Counted from the stretch's first letter, positions 1-9,489 are shown. The stretch is DNA of 57,162 bases from an uncultured Bacteroidales bacterium (GCA_905235135.1 CAJOKR010000017.1:1-57162); one strand, 5' to 3'. A program made the numbers and translations. The notes: generated from the sequence alone by a model not told the origin.

Positions 1-1731
1 CTTCCCGCCGCCAACGGCGCGGACAGCGTCATCACCATGGTGCTGAATGTCAAACCGTTGTCCGACAGCATGTTGAATGTCTCCGTGGTGCAGAACGACC
101 TGCCCTACACCCTGAACGGAGTCGATTATAGCGCAACGGGAACCTACGACCAGCATTTCACCAACGCCGTGGGCTGCGACAGCACCCTGACCCTCCATCT
201 GACCGTCTATCCCAACGTGACGGCGCAGGTCGACACCACCGTCTGTGCCGCCGACCTGCCTTACACGTGGCACGGACACAGCTTCGCTGCGGCGGGCAAC
301 CATACCGTCACGCTGCAGACCTCGCACGGGGCCGACAGCACGGTGACCTACCAGCTTTCGGTCGATAATATCACCTCCGATATTGGCAATATCACCCACA
401 TCACGTGTTATGGAGAATCCACCGGCGCGGCCACGGCAACCGTTATCGGCGGGCAGGTGCCGATGACCTACCAATGGACGAACGATTCGGGAACGAGCGT
501 TTCCACGACGACCTCCATCGGCAGCCGTCCGGCGGGCGCTTACACCTTCACCGTCACCGACCACATCGGCTGCACGGCCACGGCCACGGTGACGCTCAAC
601 ACGCTGACGCTGAACGGGCCGCTGGCCCCCGGCACCGTCTCCGCCGACCAAGTGGTCTGCGCCGGCGAGGATGTGCCCCCGTTCACGGGCACTGCGGCCT
701 CGGGCGGCGACAACGGCGCGTACCAGTGGCAGATTTCAACCAACGGCTCGGACTGGACGAATGCGCTGGGTACAAATAACGCACAGACTTACAGTTATCC
801 AAATTCTGCCGCTACGGCCTTTTCGTTGCGCCGCGCGTGGGTTAGCCAAAGCTGTGGTACAGCCTATAGTAACACTGTCACTGTTGAGGTTGCCCCGAAC
901 AGCAGTGACACAATTACTGCTGAGGTTTGTCAGGGTGAGTCTTATCAGGAATACGGTTTCGACATCATAATGGACCAGATAGCGGAGGCAGGCGACTATA
1001 TGTTCGAACAGCACCATGCCACGGGTCACTGCGACAGTGCGGTCATTCTCTTGTTGACGGTCAACCCAGAAGTGACTGAGTTTGTCGAAGCAACCATCTG
1101 CGAAGGCGAAGGTTACGAAGCGGACGGCTTCAACGTCACTCCCCAAGAGACGATAGGGGAGGAAGAACTCACGCGGGTACAGAATCTGCAAACGGTGAAC
1201 GGGTGTGACAGTGTGGTGACGCTGCAGCTCACGGTCATTGATACAGCCTTGCGTATTGAGATGCTGACGGAGGATTTTTGCGAACATAACGAGGCAGCGT
1301 TGACGGTAATCAGCCCGATGCCGAACTACGTGTGGAGTACGGGAGAGACGGCTACAATAATCGCGGTGACGTCGCCTGGCGTTTACTCGGTAACGGCTTC
1401 GGAGGGTGGTTGCAGTACAACGGCACATATTCGCGTGGAGGGCTGCCAGTATGAGTTGGTGTTACCCAACGCCATCACGCCATCGCGGGGCGATGGCCTC
1501 AACGATTGCTTCTATATTCCGGAGAGTTTCACTGCCAATATAAACCTTTTCAAGATTTATATTTTTAATCGCTGGGGCGAACTTGTCTACTACAGTACGG
1601 ACAAGAACTTCCGCTGGTATGGTGATTATCGAGACGAGACGCAGTATCAAACCATCTACAACTACGTGATTGAGTACACCGACACGGCGGGGCGCCCGTT
1701 CCGCAGGACGGGTAGTGTCACGGTGTTGTAG
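1..1731 (+). CDS. T9SS type-B secreted adhesin-like protein, 3' part (gliding motility-associated C-terminal domain)
   Basis: The frame is open from the first base, so the 5' end lies outside the window; about 576 residues are visible. The N-terminal visible part holds repeated extracellular modules ending in CDS-T-LTL-LTV motifs, followed near residues 130-200 by a SprB-like repeat (ITCYGESTGAATATV ... PAGAYTFTVTDHIGC). The last ~90 residues (LPNAITPSRGDGLND ... IYIFNRWGELVY ... GSVTVL) match the gliding motility-associated C-terminal domain, the type-B sorting signal of the type IX secretion system. The protein is therefore probably exported across the outer membrane and displayed or released. 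Ligand and role are unknown. The coding DNA is GC-rich up to about base 770 and visibly less so afterwards. Confidence 0.88.
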   Translation, partial: LPAANGADSVITMVLNVKPLSDSMLNVSVVQNDLPYTLNGVDYSATGTYDQHFTNAVGCDSTLTLHLTVYPNVTAQVDTTVCAADLPYTWHGHSFAAAGNHTVTLQTSHGADSTVTYQLSVDNITSDIGNITHITCYGESTGAATATVIGGQVPMTYQWTNDSGTSVSTTTSIGSRPAGAYTFTVTDHIGCTATATVTLNTLTLNGPLAPGTVSADQVVCAGEDVPPFTGTAASGGDNGAYQWQISTNGSDWTNALGTNNAQTYSYPNSAATAFSLRRAWVSQSCGTAYSNTVTVEVAPNSSDTITAEVCQGESYQEYGFDIIMDQIAEAGDYMFEQHHATGHCDSAVILLLTVNPEVTEFVEATICEGEGYEADGFNVTPQETIGEEELTRVQNLQTVNGCDSVVTLQLTVIDTALRIEMLTEDFCEHNEAALTVISPMPNYVWSTGETATIIAVTSPGVYSVTASEGGCSTTAHIRVEGCQYELVLPNAITPSRGDGLNDCFYIPESFTANINLFKIYIFNRWGELVYYSTDKNFRWYGDYRDETQYQTIYNYVIEYTDTAGRPFRRTGSVTVL

Positions 1732-1768
1732 AGACGAATAATTTCTCCCGCTATATCCGAAAAAATCG

Positions 1769-1777
1769 TACTTTTGC
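1769..1777 (+). promoter_or_regulatory. Bacteroidetes-type -7 element upstream of thrS
   Basis: TACTTTTGC fits the TAnnTTTGC consensus and lies 34 bases before the thrS start. No good TTTG -33 box is visible; the best candidate is TTTC at 1742-1745. Confidence 0.5.
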
Positions 1778-1811
1778 CGACTTGTTTTGAAAATAGACAA
1801 AAAGTATTGAT

Positions 1812-3749
1812 ATGATCAACATTACATTGCCTGACGGCTCTATCAAACAAATGGAAAAGGGCTGCACCGCCTACGAGGTGGCGCAGGCCATTAGCGAAGG
1901 ATTGGCCCGCAACGTGCTGGTAGCCAAAGTGAACGACCAATTGGTGGAACTCGACAAACCCATCAACGAGGACGCCACCCTCACCCTCTATACGTGGAAC
2001 GACCGCGAAGGCAAGGATACCTTCTGGCACAGTTCCGCACACCTCATGGCCGCTGCCATCGAGTCGCTGTATCCTGGCGTGAAGTTCGGCATCGGACCTC
2101 ACATCGAGACCGGTTTCTACTACGACATTGACTTCATGGACTACTCCATCTCTTCCGACGATTTTCCGAAAATCGAGGAGAAGATGAAAGAGTTAGCCTC
2201 CCAGAAGATCCAGTTCGTGCGTCGCGAAGTGCCTAAAGCTGAGGCTCTTGACTATTTCACCAAGAAGGGTGATGAGTACAAACTCGAACTCATTGACGGT
2301 CTCGAAGACGGTCAGATTTCGTTCTACGAGAGCGGTCCCTTTACCGACCTTTGTCGCGGCCCGCACTTGCATGATACTTCCGCCATCAAGGCCATCAAGC
2401 TGTTGAAAACGGCTGGTGCTTACTGGCGCGGCGACGAGAAGCGCAAACAGCTGACCCGTATTTACGCTGTCACCTTCCCGAAGAAGAAGGAACTTGACGA
2501 ATACTTGGCTCTCCTCGAAGAGGCTGCCAAACGCGACCACCGCAAGTTAGGTCGTGAGCTGGAATTGTTCACATTCTCCCCGCTCGTGGGTCAGGGCCTG
2601 CCGTTGTGGCTGCCGAAGGGTGCCGCTCTGCGCGACCGTCTCGAACAGTTTCTCCGCAAAGTGCAGAAAAAATATGGTTACCAGCAGGTTATTACCCCGC
2701 ATATTGGTAACGTGAACCTCTATAAGACCTCCGGTCACTACGCCAAATACGGTGCGGATTCCTTCCGTCCGATTACCACCCCGCAGGAGGGCGAGGAGTT
2801 CTTCCTCAAACCGATGAACTGCCCGCACCACTGCCAGATTTACGCCGCCCGTCCCCGCTCGTACAAGGAACTGCCCCTCCGTCTGGCGGAGTTTGGCACC
2901 GTTTATCGTTACGAGCAGAGCGGTGAGCTGCACGGTTTGACCAGGGTTAGAGGCTTTACGCAGGACGATGCGCACCTCTACTGCACTGCCGACCAGATCA
3001 AGGAGGAGTTCTGCAAGGTCATCGACATCATCCTCTACATCTTCAAGACCCTGAAGTTCGAGAACTACAAGGCTCAGGTCTCCCTGCGCGACCCCAACAA
3101 CAAGGAGAAGTACATCGGTACGGACGAGAATTGGGAGAAGGCGCAACGTGCTATCATCGAGGCTGCTGCCGAGAAGGGTCTGAACACCATCGAGGTGGAG
3201 GGCGAGGCTGCATTCTACGGTCCGAAGCTCGACTTTATGGTGAAGGATGCCATCGGTCGTGAGTGGCAGCTGGGTACTGTCCAAGTCGATTACAACCTGC
3301 CCGAGCGTTTCGGTTTGGAATACACCGATGCCGATGGTCAGAAGAAACGTCCGGTGATGATTCACCGTGCTCCGTTCGGTTCTATGGAGCGTTTCGTGGC
3401 CGTGTTATTGGAGCACACCGGTGGCAATTTCCCGTTGTGGCTCACCTCCGACCAGGTCGTCATTCTGCCCATCAGCGAAAAGTACATGGACTATGCCCGC
3501 AAGGTGCAGGCCGCTTTGGACGAGCAGGATATCCGCTGCTACATTGACGAGCGCAGTGAGAAGACCGGCCGTAAGATCCGCGACGCTGAAACCGCCAAGG
3601 TGCCATACATGGTCATCGTGGGCGAGAATGAGGAGAAAGATGGCACCGTCTCCGTCCGTCGCCACGGCAACATCAACGACGGCACCATGCCGTTAGATGA
3701 CTTCGTGACCCTCATCAACAATGCCATAAAGGCGGAGTTGGAGAATTAA
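1812..3749 (+). CDS. thrS: Threonyl-tRNA synthetase
   Basis: Charges tRNA-Thr with threonine in the cytoplasm. The 645-residue length is normal for a bacterial ThrRS. The N-terminal TGS domain ([18 protein letters not shown]) is followed by the editing domain with its HxxxH motif ([10 protein letters not shown]), then the class II catalytic core: [10 protein letters not shown], motif 2 ([20 protein letters not shown]), [19 protein letters not shown] and motif 3 ([11 protein letters not shown]). A C-terminal anticodon-binding domain ([17 protein letters not shown]) completes it. The infC-rpmI-rplT genes that often follow thrS are absent; a terminator follows directly, so it appears monocistronic. 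Confidence 0.97.
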   Translation: MINITLPDGSIKQMEKGCTAYEVAQAISEGLARNVLVAKVNDQLVELDKPINEDATLTLYTWNDREGKDTFWHSSAHLMAAAIESLYPGVKFGIGPHIETGFYYDIDFMDYSISSDDFPKIEEKMKELASQKIQFVRREVPKAEALDYFTKKGDEYKLELIDGLEDGQISFYESGPFTDLCRGPHLHDTSAIKAIKLLKTAGAYWRGDEKRKQLTRIYAVTFPKKKELDEYLALLEEAAKRDHRKLGRELELFTFSPLVGQGLPLWLPKGAALRDRLEQFLRKVQKKYGYQQVITPHIGNVNLYKTSGHYAKYGADSFRPITTPQEGEEFFLKPMNCPHHCQIYAARPRSYKELPLRLAEFGTVYRYEQSGELHGLTRVRGFTQDDAHLYCTADQIKEEFCKVIDIILYIFKTLKFENYKAQVSLRDPNNKEKYIGTDENWEKAQRAIIEAAAEKGLNTIEVEGEAAFYGPKLDFMVKDAIGREWQLGTVQVDYNLPERFGLEYTDADGQKKRPVMIHRAPFGSMERFVAVLLEHTGGNFPLWLTSDQVVILPISEKYMDYARKVQAALDEQDIRCYIDERSEKTGRKIRDAETAKVPYMVIVGENEEKDGTVSVRRHGNINDGTMPLDDFVTLINNAIKAELEN

Positions 3750-3777
3750 GAATTAAGAATTAGAAATTAAGAATAGA
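3744..3777. repeat. Heptad repeat tract (AATTAAG unit) overlapping the thrS stop codon
   Basis: About four and a half 7-bp units: AATTAAG twice, AATTAGA, AATTAAG, then AATAG. The thrS stop TAA lies inside the first unit. One of nine heptad tracts in the window. Confidence 0.75.
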
Positions 3778-3778
3778 C

Positions 3779-3804
3779 AAGGGGACTCGAATGGGTCCCC
3801 TTTT
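3779..3804 (+). terminator. Rho-independent terminator after thrS
   Basis: GGGGAC at 3781-3786 and GTCCCC at 3795-3800 form a six-pair GC-rich stem with an 8-base loop, followed by TTTT. It lies 30 bases past the thrS stop. Flanking A and T runs could let it work in both directions, so it may also end the leftward Sel1 gene. Confidence 0.75.
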
Positions 3805-3888
3805 GTGGTTTCCCGATATGGGCATGATCTGACGGGTGAAAGTCCCGGGCGCGGCCTTATATAGCCGGATTCTGCTTAATAATGCAGG

Positions 3889-5442
3889 TTAGAGGGAAAC
3901 GAAGTAGTAAGTATTATGTATAATGGTGAAATAGTTGTATCGCGATACGGGGACACCTAAGAACTCGTTTTTGTGGTTTTCAGTAAGCGTGTAGTAATCT
4001 CCGCCTATTTTGATGCTTTTCATCTTGTTACGGCTATTTTCGCAGATCTCCACGGTGCCTTTGCCATCGCTCCACACCATACCGAAGTCGTTGCCGACTT
4101 TGAGAACCGGGAAATAGCCCTTGCTGATTTCCTCGGATGTCGTCCTCGGGGAGGCGTCGGCGGAAACGTGCACCGGGGCACTGCTAGTCACCTGTGAGGA
4201 ATTGCTATAATGTTGATTGGAAGGAGGCGTGTTCATCGTCATGGCCTGGCTGGCGGCATCCGCCACCCCTGCTATGATTTGCATAGCAGTGGCCCATTTG
4301 CGCAGTCGCTCTTGCCGCGCAGCGATTTTCTCGCCTTTGAGTCGCTCTATTTCAGCCAGCACCTGGTCCTGCATCTCGACGGCAGGCTTGTAGCCCTGGA
4401 TGGCCGCCGCCGTCACCCACTCCCCTGCCTTGTCAAGATCCTGTCGGGTGCCATAACCCTTCAGATAACAAACCCCTGTCGCATATTGTCCGGGGGCGTA
4501 ACCCGCTTCGCCAGCCCGCTTGTAATAGTCGAACATGATTTTGCTCCGCTTGTCATCGGTGGAAGTGAGCAGGCACTGTTGCAGGTATCCATATTGGTGA
4601 ATGGCGGGCAGGTATTTCGCTTTGACGGCTTGTTGAAGCAGCTTCTCCGCGTTGTCAACAATTTCAGCACGATTTGCCGCAATTTTCCCGTTCATATAAT
4701 GGATGGACAGGTCAAGAAGGGCCGGCGGGTAACCCGCATCGGAGGATTTCCTAAGATAGCCCAATGCCGCAGACCAGTTTCCGTTGAGGTTGTTCTCCAC
4801 GAAATACTTGCGATAATTGTTATATGCCTCCATGTCCAAAGTGTTGTTGGAACGTTCGCGCAAGGCATATTCAGTGGCATAGAAATCAGCGTAGCAGCCA
4901 CTTCCGTCGGCAATAGCAGCGGCATAGTTGGCCAAGGCGGCCTTCTCGTCCTGCGCCACTCCGAAACCGTATTGCAAAAGGGTGCCTAATCCCACCAGAT
5001 ATTGGTCGCCGTAGCGTGCAGCCTGATTGAAATAGGAATAGGCCGAGTCGAAATTCTGCTCCAAGTCAGGGCTGTTGTAGTAATACAGGAGCCCTTGACA
5101 GTAGAGCGCCTTGGATCGGGTGAAGACATCCTTCTCGCCGGCTGTCGAATAGGCGGTGCGGTAATGCCGCTGCGAGGTTTTGCTGTCGCGCAGTCCCACA
5201 TTGGCGGCATCTTTGTACAGTTCACCTAAAAGCAACTGGGCGCGGGCCGCCTCGGCGGGATGTTTTTTTGACAATGTCTCGCAAGCCAGTTCCACTGAGT
5301 CGAAACTCGCTCGTGAAGCAGCTGCATTTTCTTTGCAATCAACCATCATCTGCTGGTATGCGTAAAAGTCAGCACTCAATTCCTGGGACATCGTAAAGGA
5401 CGCTCCCAACGACATCAACACGAACAGTATTATTTTCCTCAT
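3889..5442 (-). CDS. Secreted Sel1/TPR-like repeat protein
   Basis: 517 residues beginning with a signal peptide (MRKIILFVLMSLGASFTMSQ), so probably periplasmic. Residues ~30-370 are helical Sel1-type repeats; clear ones are DSAYSYFNQAARYGD, KIMFDYYKRAGEAGYAPGQY and the following AxGxCYLKGYGT stretch. Sel1 repeats usually scaffold protein-protein contacts. The C-terminal ~110 residues (after a low-complexity N/S/T linker near 400-430) are not recognised. The divergence from thrS is served by the terminator at 3779-3804. No TAnnTTTGC box is visible upstream. Confidence 0.8.
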   Translation of the reverse strand: MRKIILFVLMSLGASFTMSQELSADFYAYQQMMVDCKENAAASRASFDSVELACETLSKKHPAEAARAQLLLGELYKDAANVGLRDSKTSQRHYRTAYSTAGEKDVFTRSKALYCQGLLYYYNSPDLEQNFDSAYSYFNQAARYGDQYLVGLGTLLQYGFGVAQDEKAALANYAAAIADGSGCYADFYATEYALRERSNNTLDMEAYNNYRKYFVENNLNGNWSAALGYLRKSSDAGYPPALLDLSIHYMNGKIAANRAEIVDNAEKLLQQAVKAKYLPAIHQYGYLQQCLLTSTDDKRSKIMFDYYKRAGEAGYAPGQYATGVCYLKGYGTRQDLDKAGEWVTAAAIQGYKPAVEMQDQVLAEIERLKGEKIAARQERLRKWATAMQIIAGVADAASQAMTMNTPPSNQHYSNSSQVTSSAPVHVSADASPRTTSEEISKGYFPVLKVGNDFGMVWSDGKGTVEICENSRNKMKSIKIGGDYYTLTENHKNEFLGVPVSRYNYFTIIHNTYYFVSL

Positions 5443-5488
5443 AACTTGACGTTAATTCTATCGTAAAAAGGACAAGTGAACAATCAAA

Positions 5489-5525
5489 TAGGAGGTGTAC
5501 ACGAATCGGAAATGTTCACCTCCTA
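5489..5525. terminator. Inverted repeat between two leftward genes, possible terminator
   Basis: TAGGAGGTG (5489-5497) pairs with CACCTCCTA (5517-5525); the stem extends with one mismatch by ACA/TGT. It lies just past the stop of the FISUMP gene as read leftward. No strong T-run follows, so a terminator role is uncertain. Confidence 0.45.
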
Positions 5526-5555
5526 CTCGATTTGCTGAAGTGATATATGCGAAAC

Positions 5556-6896
5556 TTATTTTTTTGTCTCCCGTGATGGGACGGGAGCGGTGGAGGTGTT
5601 GTTATCCTCGCCAGTTCCTTTGCTGAGGCTTTTCACGCATCTGACAGAGAGTCCGCTTTTTTTGTTGATCGAGTAGTCGTAGGAGGAGGAACCGTAGCGG
5701 TATAGCCCTCCGTCGTCATAACTCATCATGAAATCGTATGCGTAATCGGAGTTGTAAATTCTTGTTGTCCAAAATACTGCGCTTTCGCGGATGTCTGCGA
5801 AATTATATCCGTTGGGCCTGTAACCGCCGCCGCGTGCTGAGAATCCGGAACTGTTGGTCGCGCCGGTATTCGGTGACAGCCAGTACGTCGTGCCGGTGAT
5901 TTTCATCTTCCCGCCGACATTCGAGGCGTCCAGCGCGTTGTACAGCGTCGTGAACACTTCATCGTAGGAGGGCACATGCCAGCCGCTTGGGCAAAGAATC
6001 CCGCTGGATACAGCGTAGAAATTGTAGAGGTTTCCGTAACTGGTTTTGTTGTAGTAGCAGTACGCAGACGTGGTGTGGTTCGCCCACGCGGTGGAGTCCT
6101 GCACCTGCGCGATGATGGTGCCATTGTTGAAATGAGTGGTTTTAAGATTCTCCTTCATCCAGCATTGGGAACCGATCTGCACAACATTATAGGTGTTGCC
6201 GTCATAGTCGCTCACGGTGGACGGACAACTGACTGCCTGCGAGGTGACGAAGGTGACTTCGTTGGAATAGCTCACTCCGTATTCGTTTTTCGCCCAGGCC
6301 CTCGCATAGTAGCGGGTGTTGGCGTACATGTTTGTCAGATTGCCGGTGTACATCCCTTCCCCTGAACCCACTTTGATGGAATGGTTGTTGATGGTCGGGT
6401 TGTGTGAGGAACTCCAGCAGAATCCGCGCTCTGTCACGGTGCCGTGAACGGTGGCGGTAGCTTTTGCGGAATTCTGGCTGACGTTGGATACGGTGAATAA
6501 GCTGAATGTGGGCAGTCCCCCTTGGGTGAACGGGACAATATCCCCGTAGGCGACACCCGTCTTGTTGACGGCATACGCACGGGCTTTGTAGTCGCCGTCG
6601 GGCAGGCCTGTTTCGAGGGTGAACGCACCCTTTCCCGAACCGGCGCTGAGTTTTTTAGTGCATCTGCTCAAATCCAATCGCCCTGAAACGTCCATCTTTC
6701 CGATACAGACCCCCTTGTCGGTGATTTCGCTGCCCCCGTCGTCGGTGACGTTTCCGCCGACCATCATCTTCCCGTCCTCAATGGCAGGCGTTGCGGTGGT
6801 TACAGTGGGGAACTTGCTGCGGTTAAGCTCTTTGTCGCAGGCGGAAAACAAAACCATTTGCGCAATTATTGCGACGAATATCAATATCTTTCTCAT
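5556..6896 (-). CDS. FISUMP-domain lipoprotein
   Basis: 446 residues. The start gives a lipoprotein signal with Cys20 (QMVLFSAC). Residues ~30-210 hold two fibronectin-like modules of a type common in Bacteroidota surface proteins (TDKGVCIGK and ERGFCWSSSHNPTIN ... NTRYYARAWAKNEYG). From ~215 the Fibrobacter succinogenes major paralogous domain follows: DYDGNTYNVVQIGSQCWMKE, CPSGWHVPS, a FWTT motif and a terminal SVRCVK. Such proteins are surface-exposed; function is unknown. It ends a probable three-gene leftward operon with the two genes upstream (gaps of 11 and 12 bases). Confidence 0.87.
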   Translation of the reverse strand: MRKILIFVAIIAQMVLFSACDKELNRSKFPTVTTATPAIEDGKMMVGGNVTDDGGSEITDKGVCIGKMDVSGRLDLSRCTKKLSAGSGKGAFTLETGLPDGDYKARAYAVNKTGVAYGDIVPFTQGGLPTFSLFTVSNVSQNSAKATATVHGTVTERGFCWSSSHNPTINNHSIKVGSGEGMYTGNLTNMYANTRYYARAWAKNEYGVSYSNEVTFVTSQAVSCPSTVSDYDGNTYNVVQIGSQCWMKENLKTTHFNNGTIIAQVQDSTAWANHTTSAYCYYNKTSYGNLYNFYAVSSGILCPSGWHVPSYDEVFTTLYNALDASNVGGKMKITGTTYWLSPNTGATNSSGFSARGGGYRPNGYNFADIRESAVFWTTRIYNSDYAYDFMMSYDDGGLYRYGSSSYDYSINKKSGLSVRCVKSLSKGTGEDNNTSTAPVPSRETKK

Positions 6897-6907
6897 AATG
6901 CTCTAAA

Positions 6908-7579
6908 TTAAAAGGTGAAACCAAGGTTGAGACCCAACGCAGGGTAGTATTCATGATCCCCTTTCCAACGATTATTATTGTAATGTGTGGAAGGGCAGGC
7001 CGATGCCCCTCCCTCGATGGAGAAGAATATGCTTTTGGTTGCGGTGACGCGGATGTTGAGGCCAAATTCCAGGCGGGTGTGCGACCCGACAAACATACAT
7101 TCGGAAACAATATCTCTGGAATTTGAATTAAAGGCGGTGAAATCCCCATTATTCAGGATTTTGTAAAAACCCATGTCGATGCCTTGCGCAATCCCGAAGA
7201 ACGGATTCACCCTTTTCTCGCCGATAAGGTAAAAGCGGAATTTCGCATACACGGGAACCCGCTGGTAGGAGTTATGGTGATTAAAATCCATGAACACGTA
7301 GTTGTACCCCGCTCCGATGCCGATGCCGACGGCTTTGTGAACACGGTACATGCCGTCGTAGTGGATGCCTGCGGAGATCGGGAACTCGTACAGCAGCCGG
7401 ATGGTGTTCTCCCACCGTTTGTCAACGGGTGCGAAGATTTTTTTCGGTTTGACAACTTTCTTGGCGTCCACTTTTTTGGTGCTGACCACGCTGGAGGAAC
7501 CCACTTGCGCCGATAGGGAGGGGGCTGCGAGAAGCAGGGTGGCCAGCAGGACTGCCGTCATCCATAATTTTTTTATCAT
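6908..7579 (-). CDS. Small outer-membrane beta-barrel-like protein
   Basis: 223 residues. A signal peptide (MIKKLWMTAVLLATLLLAAPSLSAQ) is followed by a basic linker rich in Lys and Val (KKVDAKKVVKPKK) and then alternating hydrophobic/aromatic strands (GIGIGAGYNYVFMDF, VPVYAKFRFYLIG, NPFFGIAQGIDMGFY) ending in LGLNLGFTF, with a terminal Phe typical of outer-membrane barrels. This resembles the OmpA/OprF-like eight-stranded barrel families, but no specific family is certain. It is flanked by two lipoprotein genes and likely cotranscribed with them. Confidence 0.7.
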   Translation of the reverse strand: MIKKLWMTAVLLATLLLAAPSLSAQVGSSSVVSTKKVDAKKVVKPKKIFAPVDKRWENTIRLLYEFPISAGIHYDGMYRVHKAVGIGIGAGYNYVFMDFNHHNSYQRVPVYAKFRFYLIGEKRVNPFFGIAQGIDMGFYKILNNGDFTAFNSNSRDIVSECMFVGSHTRLEFGLNIRVTATKSIFFSIEGGASACPSTHYNNNRWKGDHEYYPALGLNLGFTF

Positions 7580-7591
7580 AACGGGGCTTTT

Positions 7592-8128
7592 TTAGTTCAC
7601 GTAAATGACTTTCGGGGTGTGTGAGGTCGTGTCGGACTGCCCGATCTTGCTCACCTTGTCCATCAGGTTGATGTCAGCCTCGGTGGTCTTGCGGAAGTTG
7701 GTGTAGGAGGCGGGATAACCGCTGATGGTCACGGTGATTTTCTCGTAGTCGTCGGAGGTCTTGATTTCGAAGATGGGTCCAACGATGATGGCCTGGTATT
7801 TCTTCACCGCCTGCCCGATGGTGTAGTTCTTCATGTACTGAATCAGCGGCGACTCGAAGTTCACCAATTTGGAGGTTTCGTTGTCGTTCACTCCTCTGAG
7901 CTTGGTTCCGGACACGGAGAAATCATCCTCGGTGAGCTCGTTGGTGAAGGTCTCCGAATGGGAGATGCGCGTGGGCGACACGTTGAGGTCGGCGGTGGTG
8001 GGGGTGATGAATCCCGACATGGTGGGCTGCAGGTAGCGGGCCGTGCTCTCGTTGTACTTGTAAAGATATTCGTCACTCTTGCAGGCGACAAACAGCACGG
8101 GAATCAGCAAAAATAACATTTTTTTCAT
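7592..8128 (-). CDS. Lipoprotein of unknown function
   Basis: 178 residues with a lipoprotein signal and Cys16 (LIPVLFVACKSDE). The remainder is a compact mixed alpha/beta domain (IVGPIFEIKTSDDYEKITV ... ISGYPASYTNFRKT) that I do not recognise. It is the first gene of the leftward run 8128-5556 and lies 12 bases from the barrel protein. The three may form an envelope complex; that is inferred only from proximity. Confidence 0.7.
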   Translation of the reverse strand: MKKMLFLLIPVLFVACKSDEYLYKYNESTARYLQPTMSGFITPTTADLNVSPTRISHSETFTNELTEDDFSVSGTKLRGVNDNETSKLVNFESPLIQYMKNYTIGQAVKKYQAIIVGPIFEIKTSDDYEKITVTISGYPASYTNFRKTTEADINLMDKVSKIGQSDTTSHTPKVIYVN

Positions 8129-8431
8129 AATGATTGGTTTTTAAGATGATATAAATTGGGTTAATTGTTATGCGGTGATATCAGGGTTTGACAGAGGGGA
8201 AGACACAACAACTACCCTTGCTGATTTGGTGTGTCAACAAGAGAGTGGTGGCGGAAAAAAGGGGATTTGAAAAAGGATGAAAGAAGTGTCGTGAAAGGCG
8301 GTGTGCCGGTATTTACATCAGGATGAAGCAGCTCTTTCCCAATGCTTCCCATCGGTTGTGTGCGGGGGGGGGTAATGTATTGAATATTAATTAGTTGCAT
8401 AAAAACGTCTCTTTTTTTTTCTTAAATCGCG
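8129..8431. other. Long leader/intergenic region before the three-gene envelope operon
   Basis: About 300 bases without a convincing gene. The only leftward promoter-like site (8432-8466) would give the lipoprotein mRNA a ~295-base 5' leader. An open frame of 62 codons exists at 8212-8400 on the minus strand, but its composition is not protein-like. I see no recognisable riboswitch. Confidence 0.4.
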
Positions 8432-8466
8432 GCAAAGGTACAAAAATTCCAGATATGTGCAGACAA
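8432..8466 (-). promoter_or_regulatory. Leftward promoter (TTG-N23-TACCTTTGC)
   Basis: On the minus strand the -7 element TACCTTTGC occupies 8432-8440 and a TTG box 8464-8466, 23 bases apart, within the usual spacing. It points to the lipoprotein-barrel-FISUMP genes. Confidence 0.55.
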
Positions 8467-8475
8467 TTTTTCGAC

Positions 8476-8504
8476 TTGTGCGGTTGAAAAAATCGTATTT
8501 TTGC
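8476..8504 (+). promoter_or_regulatory. Promoter of the DUF3667 gene (TTG-N17-TATTTTTGC)
   Basis: TTG at 8476-8478 and TATTTTTGC at 8496-8504. Transcription should start only a few bases before the ATG at 8514, giving a nearly leaderless message. This rules out the in-frame start at 8457. Confidence 0.65.
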
Positions 8505-8513
8505 ACCATCAAT

Positions 8514-9446
8514 ATGAAGAAGAAATTCGACCTCAAAGAGAAGTATCGCCAGTTCAAGGCATGGCAGCTTATACCTCGGGAAGTGGCTCCGATGTCCCAG
8601 GAAGAGCACGACTGCTTGAACTGCCACGACCATTACACCGGCAGTTTCTGTCCTCGATGCGGACAGCCGGCAACCACCTCTCGTTTCTCATGGAAGGTGG
8701 CCGTGGCGAGCTTTATAGATGCTTACGGTCTCGGGGAGCGCGGCATGTTCCGCACCATGGGCAATCTTCTTCTTCGTCCCGGTTATCTGATTCTCGACTA
8801 TCTCCGTGGTATGAGGGCCTCTTATTTCGCCCCTTTCAAGATGTACTTCCTGCTCTTTGCCGTTTCCCTGCTTGTGACCCACGGACTGAACATCAAAGGG
8901 GGAAACTTTTCGTTTTCTGACGATTTTGAATCGGCAGTGCAGGAGGTGAGAGAGGAAGAACGAGCCGAAAAGGCCTCAGCAGTGGAAATTGATGCTTCGG
9001 GGGCTGATGAGAGGGAAATTTCCGATACTAACCGTATTAAGGAGATATTCTATGCTGTCTTTGAAAATGCGGTGCTTTTTGCGAAGAATTACCCTGCCCT
9101 AAACGTATTGCTGCTGCTGATATTGATGTCTGGAATTCTCTTCTTTTTCTTCCGTCGCAGCCCAAACATTCCCGATATGCGCTATTCCGAGTTCTTTGTC
9201 ACGCTACTCTATACTACCAACATGTACACCATCTACAGCATTGTGTTTGACTTCTTCTGTCTGGGAAAGCTGTCCTCGTACGCCATATTCCTCACGATGA
9301 TTCCTCTCAAACAGGTGAGCGGTTTCAGCTGGTGGCGTACGGTCTTGAAGTTCGTCGTCGCTTTCGTGATCATTTTGGTGCTGCTCTTTTCGTTAATCAT
9401 CTTGGGGGCGTTTCTTATTGGCGTTTGTGTAAAGAAGTTCGGGTGA
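8514..9446 (+). CDS. DUF3667 family membrane protein
   Basis: 310 residues from the ATG at 8514, chosen because the promoter -7 box ends at 8504. The N-terminal part has a zinc-ribbon pair (CLNCHDHYTGSFCPRCGQ), followed by the conserved DUF3667 stretch FRTMGNLLLRPGYLILDYLR and then about four to five hydrophobic segments (YFLLFAVSLLVTHG; VLLLLILMSGILFFFF; and two to three near the C-terminus). An acidic insert near residues 140-180 (VREEERAEKASAVE) separates membrane regions. Function of the family is unknown. A later start at Met27 of this frame is possible. Confidence 0.82.
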   Translation: MKKKFDLKEKYRQFKAWQLIPREVAPMSQEEHDCLNCHDHYTGSFCPRCGQPATTSRFSWKVAVASFIDAYGLGERGMFRTMGNLLLRPGYLILDYLRGMRASYFAPFKMYFLLFAVSLLVTHGLNIKGGNFSFSDDFESAVQEVREEERAEKASAVEIDASGADEREISDTNRIKEIFYAVFENAVLFAKNYPALNVLLLLILMSGILFFFFRRSPNIPDMRYSEFFVTLLYTTNMYTIYSIVFDFFCLGKLSSYAIFLTMIPLKQVSGFSWWRTVLKFVVAFVIILVLLFSLIILGAFLIGVCVKKFG

Positions 9447-9489
9447 AGACGATAATGCGATGGGATGATTTTAGACGTGAGACTTGAAA

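Noticed and set aside
736-1428. Long minus-strand open frame inside the first gene
   Set aside because: It is a shadow of the T9SS gene: no family likeness, basic odd composition, no promoter.
3820-3860. GGGTGAAAGTCCCG stretch reminiscent of a group II intron domain I
   Set aside because: Only a short hairpin is alike; there is no reverse transcriptase gene, no domain V and no space for an intron.
8212-8400. 62-codon minus-strand frame in the lipoprotein leader
   Set aside because: No recognisable protein features; more likely untranslated leader.
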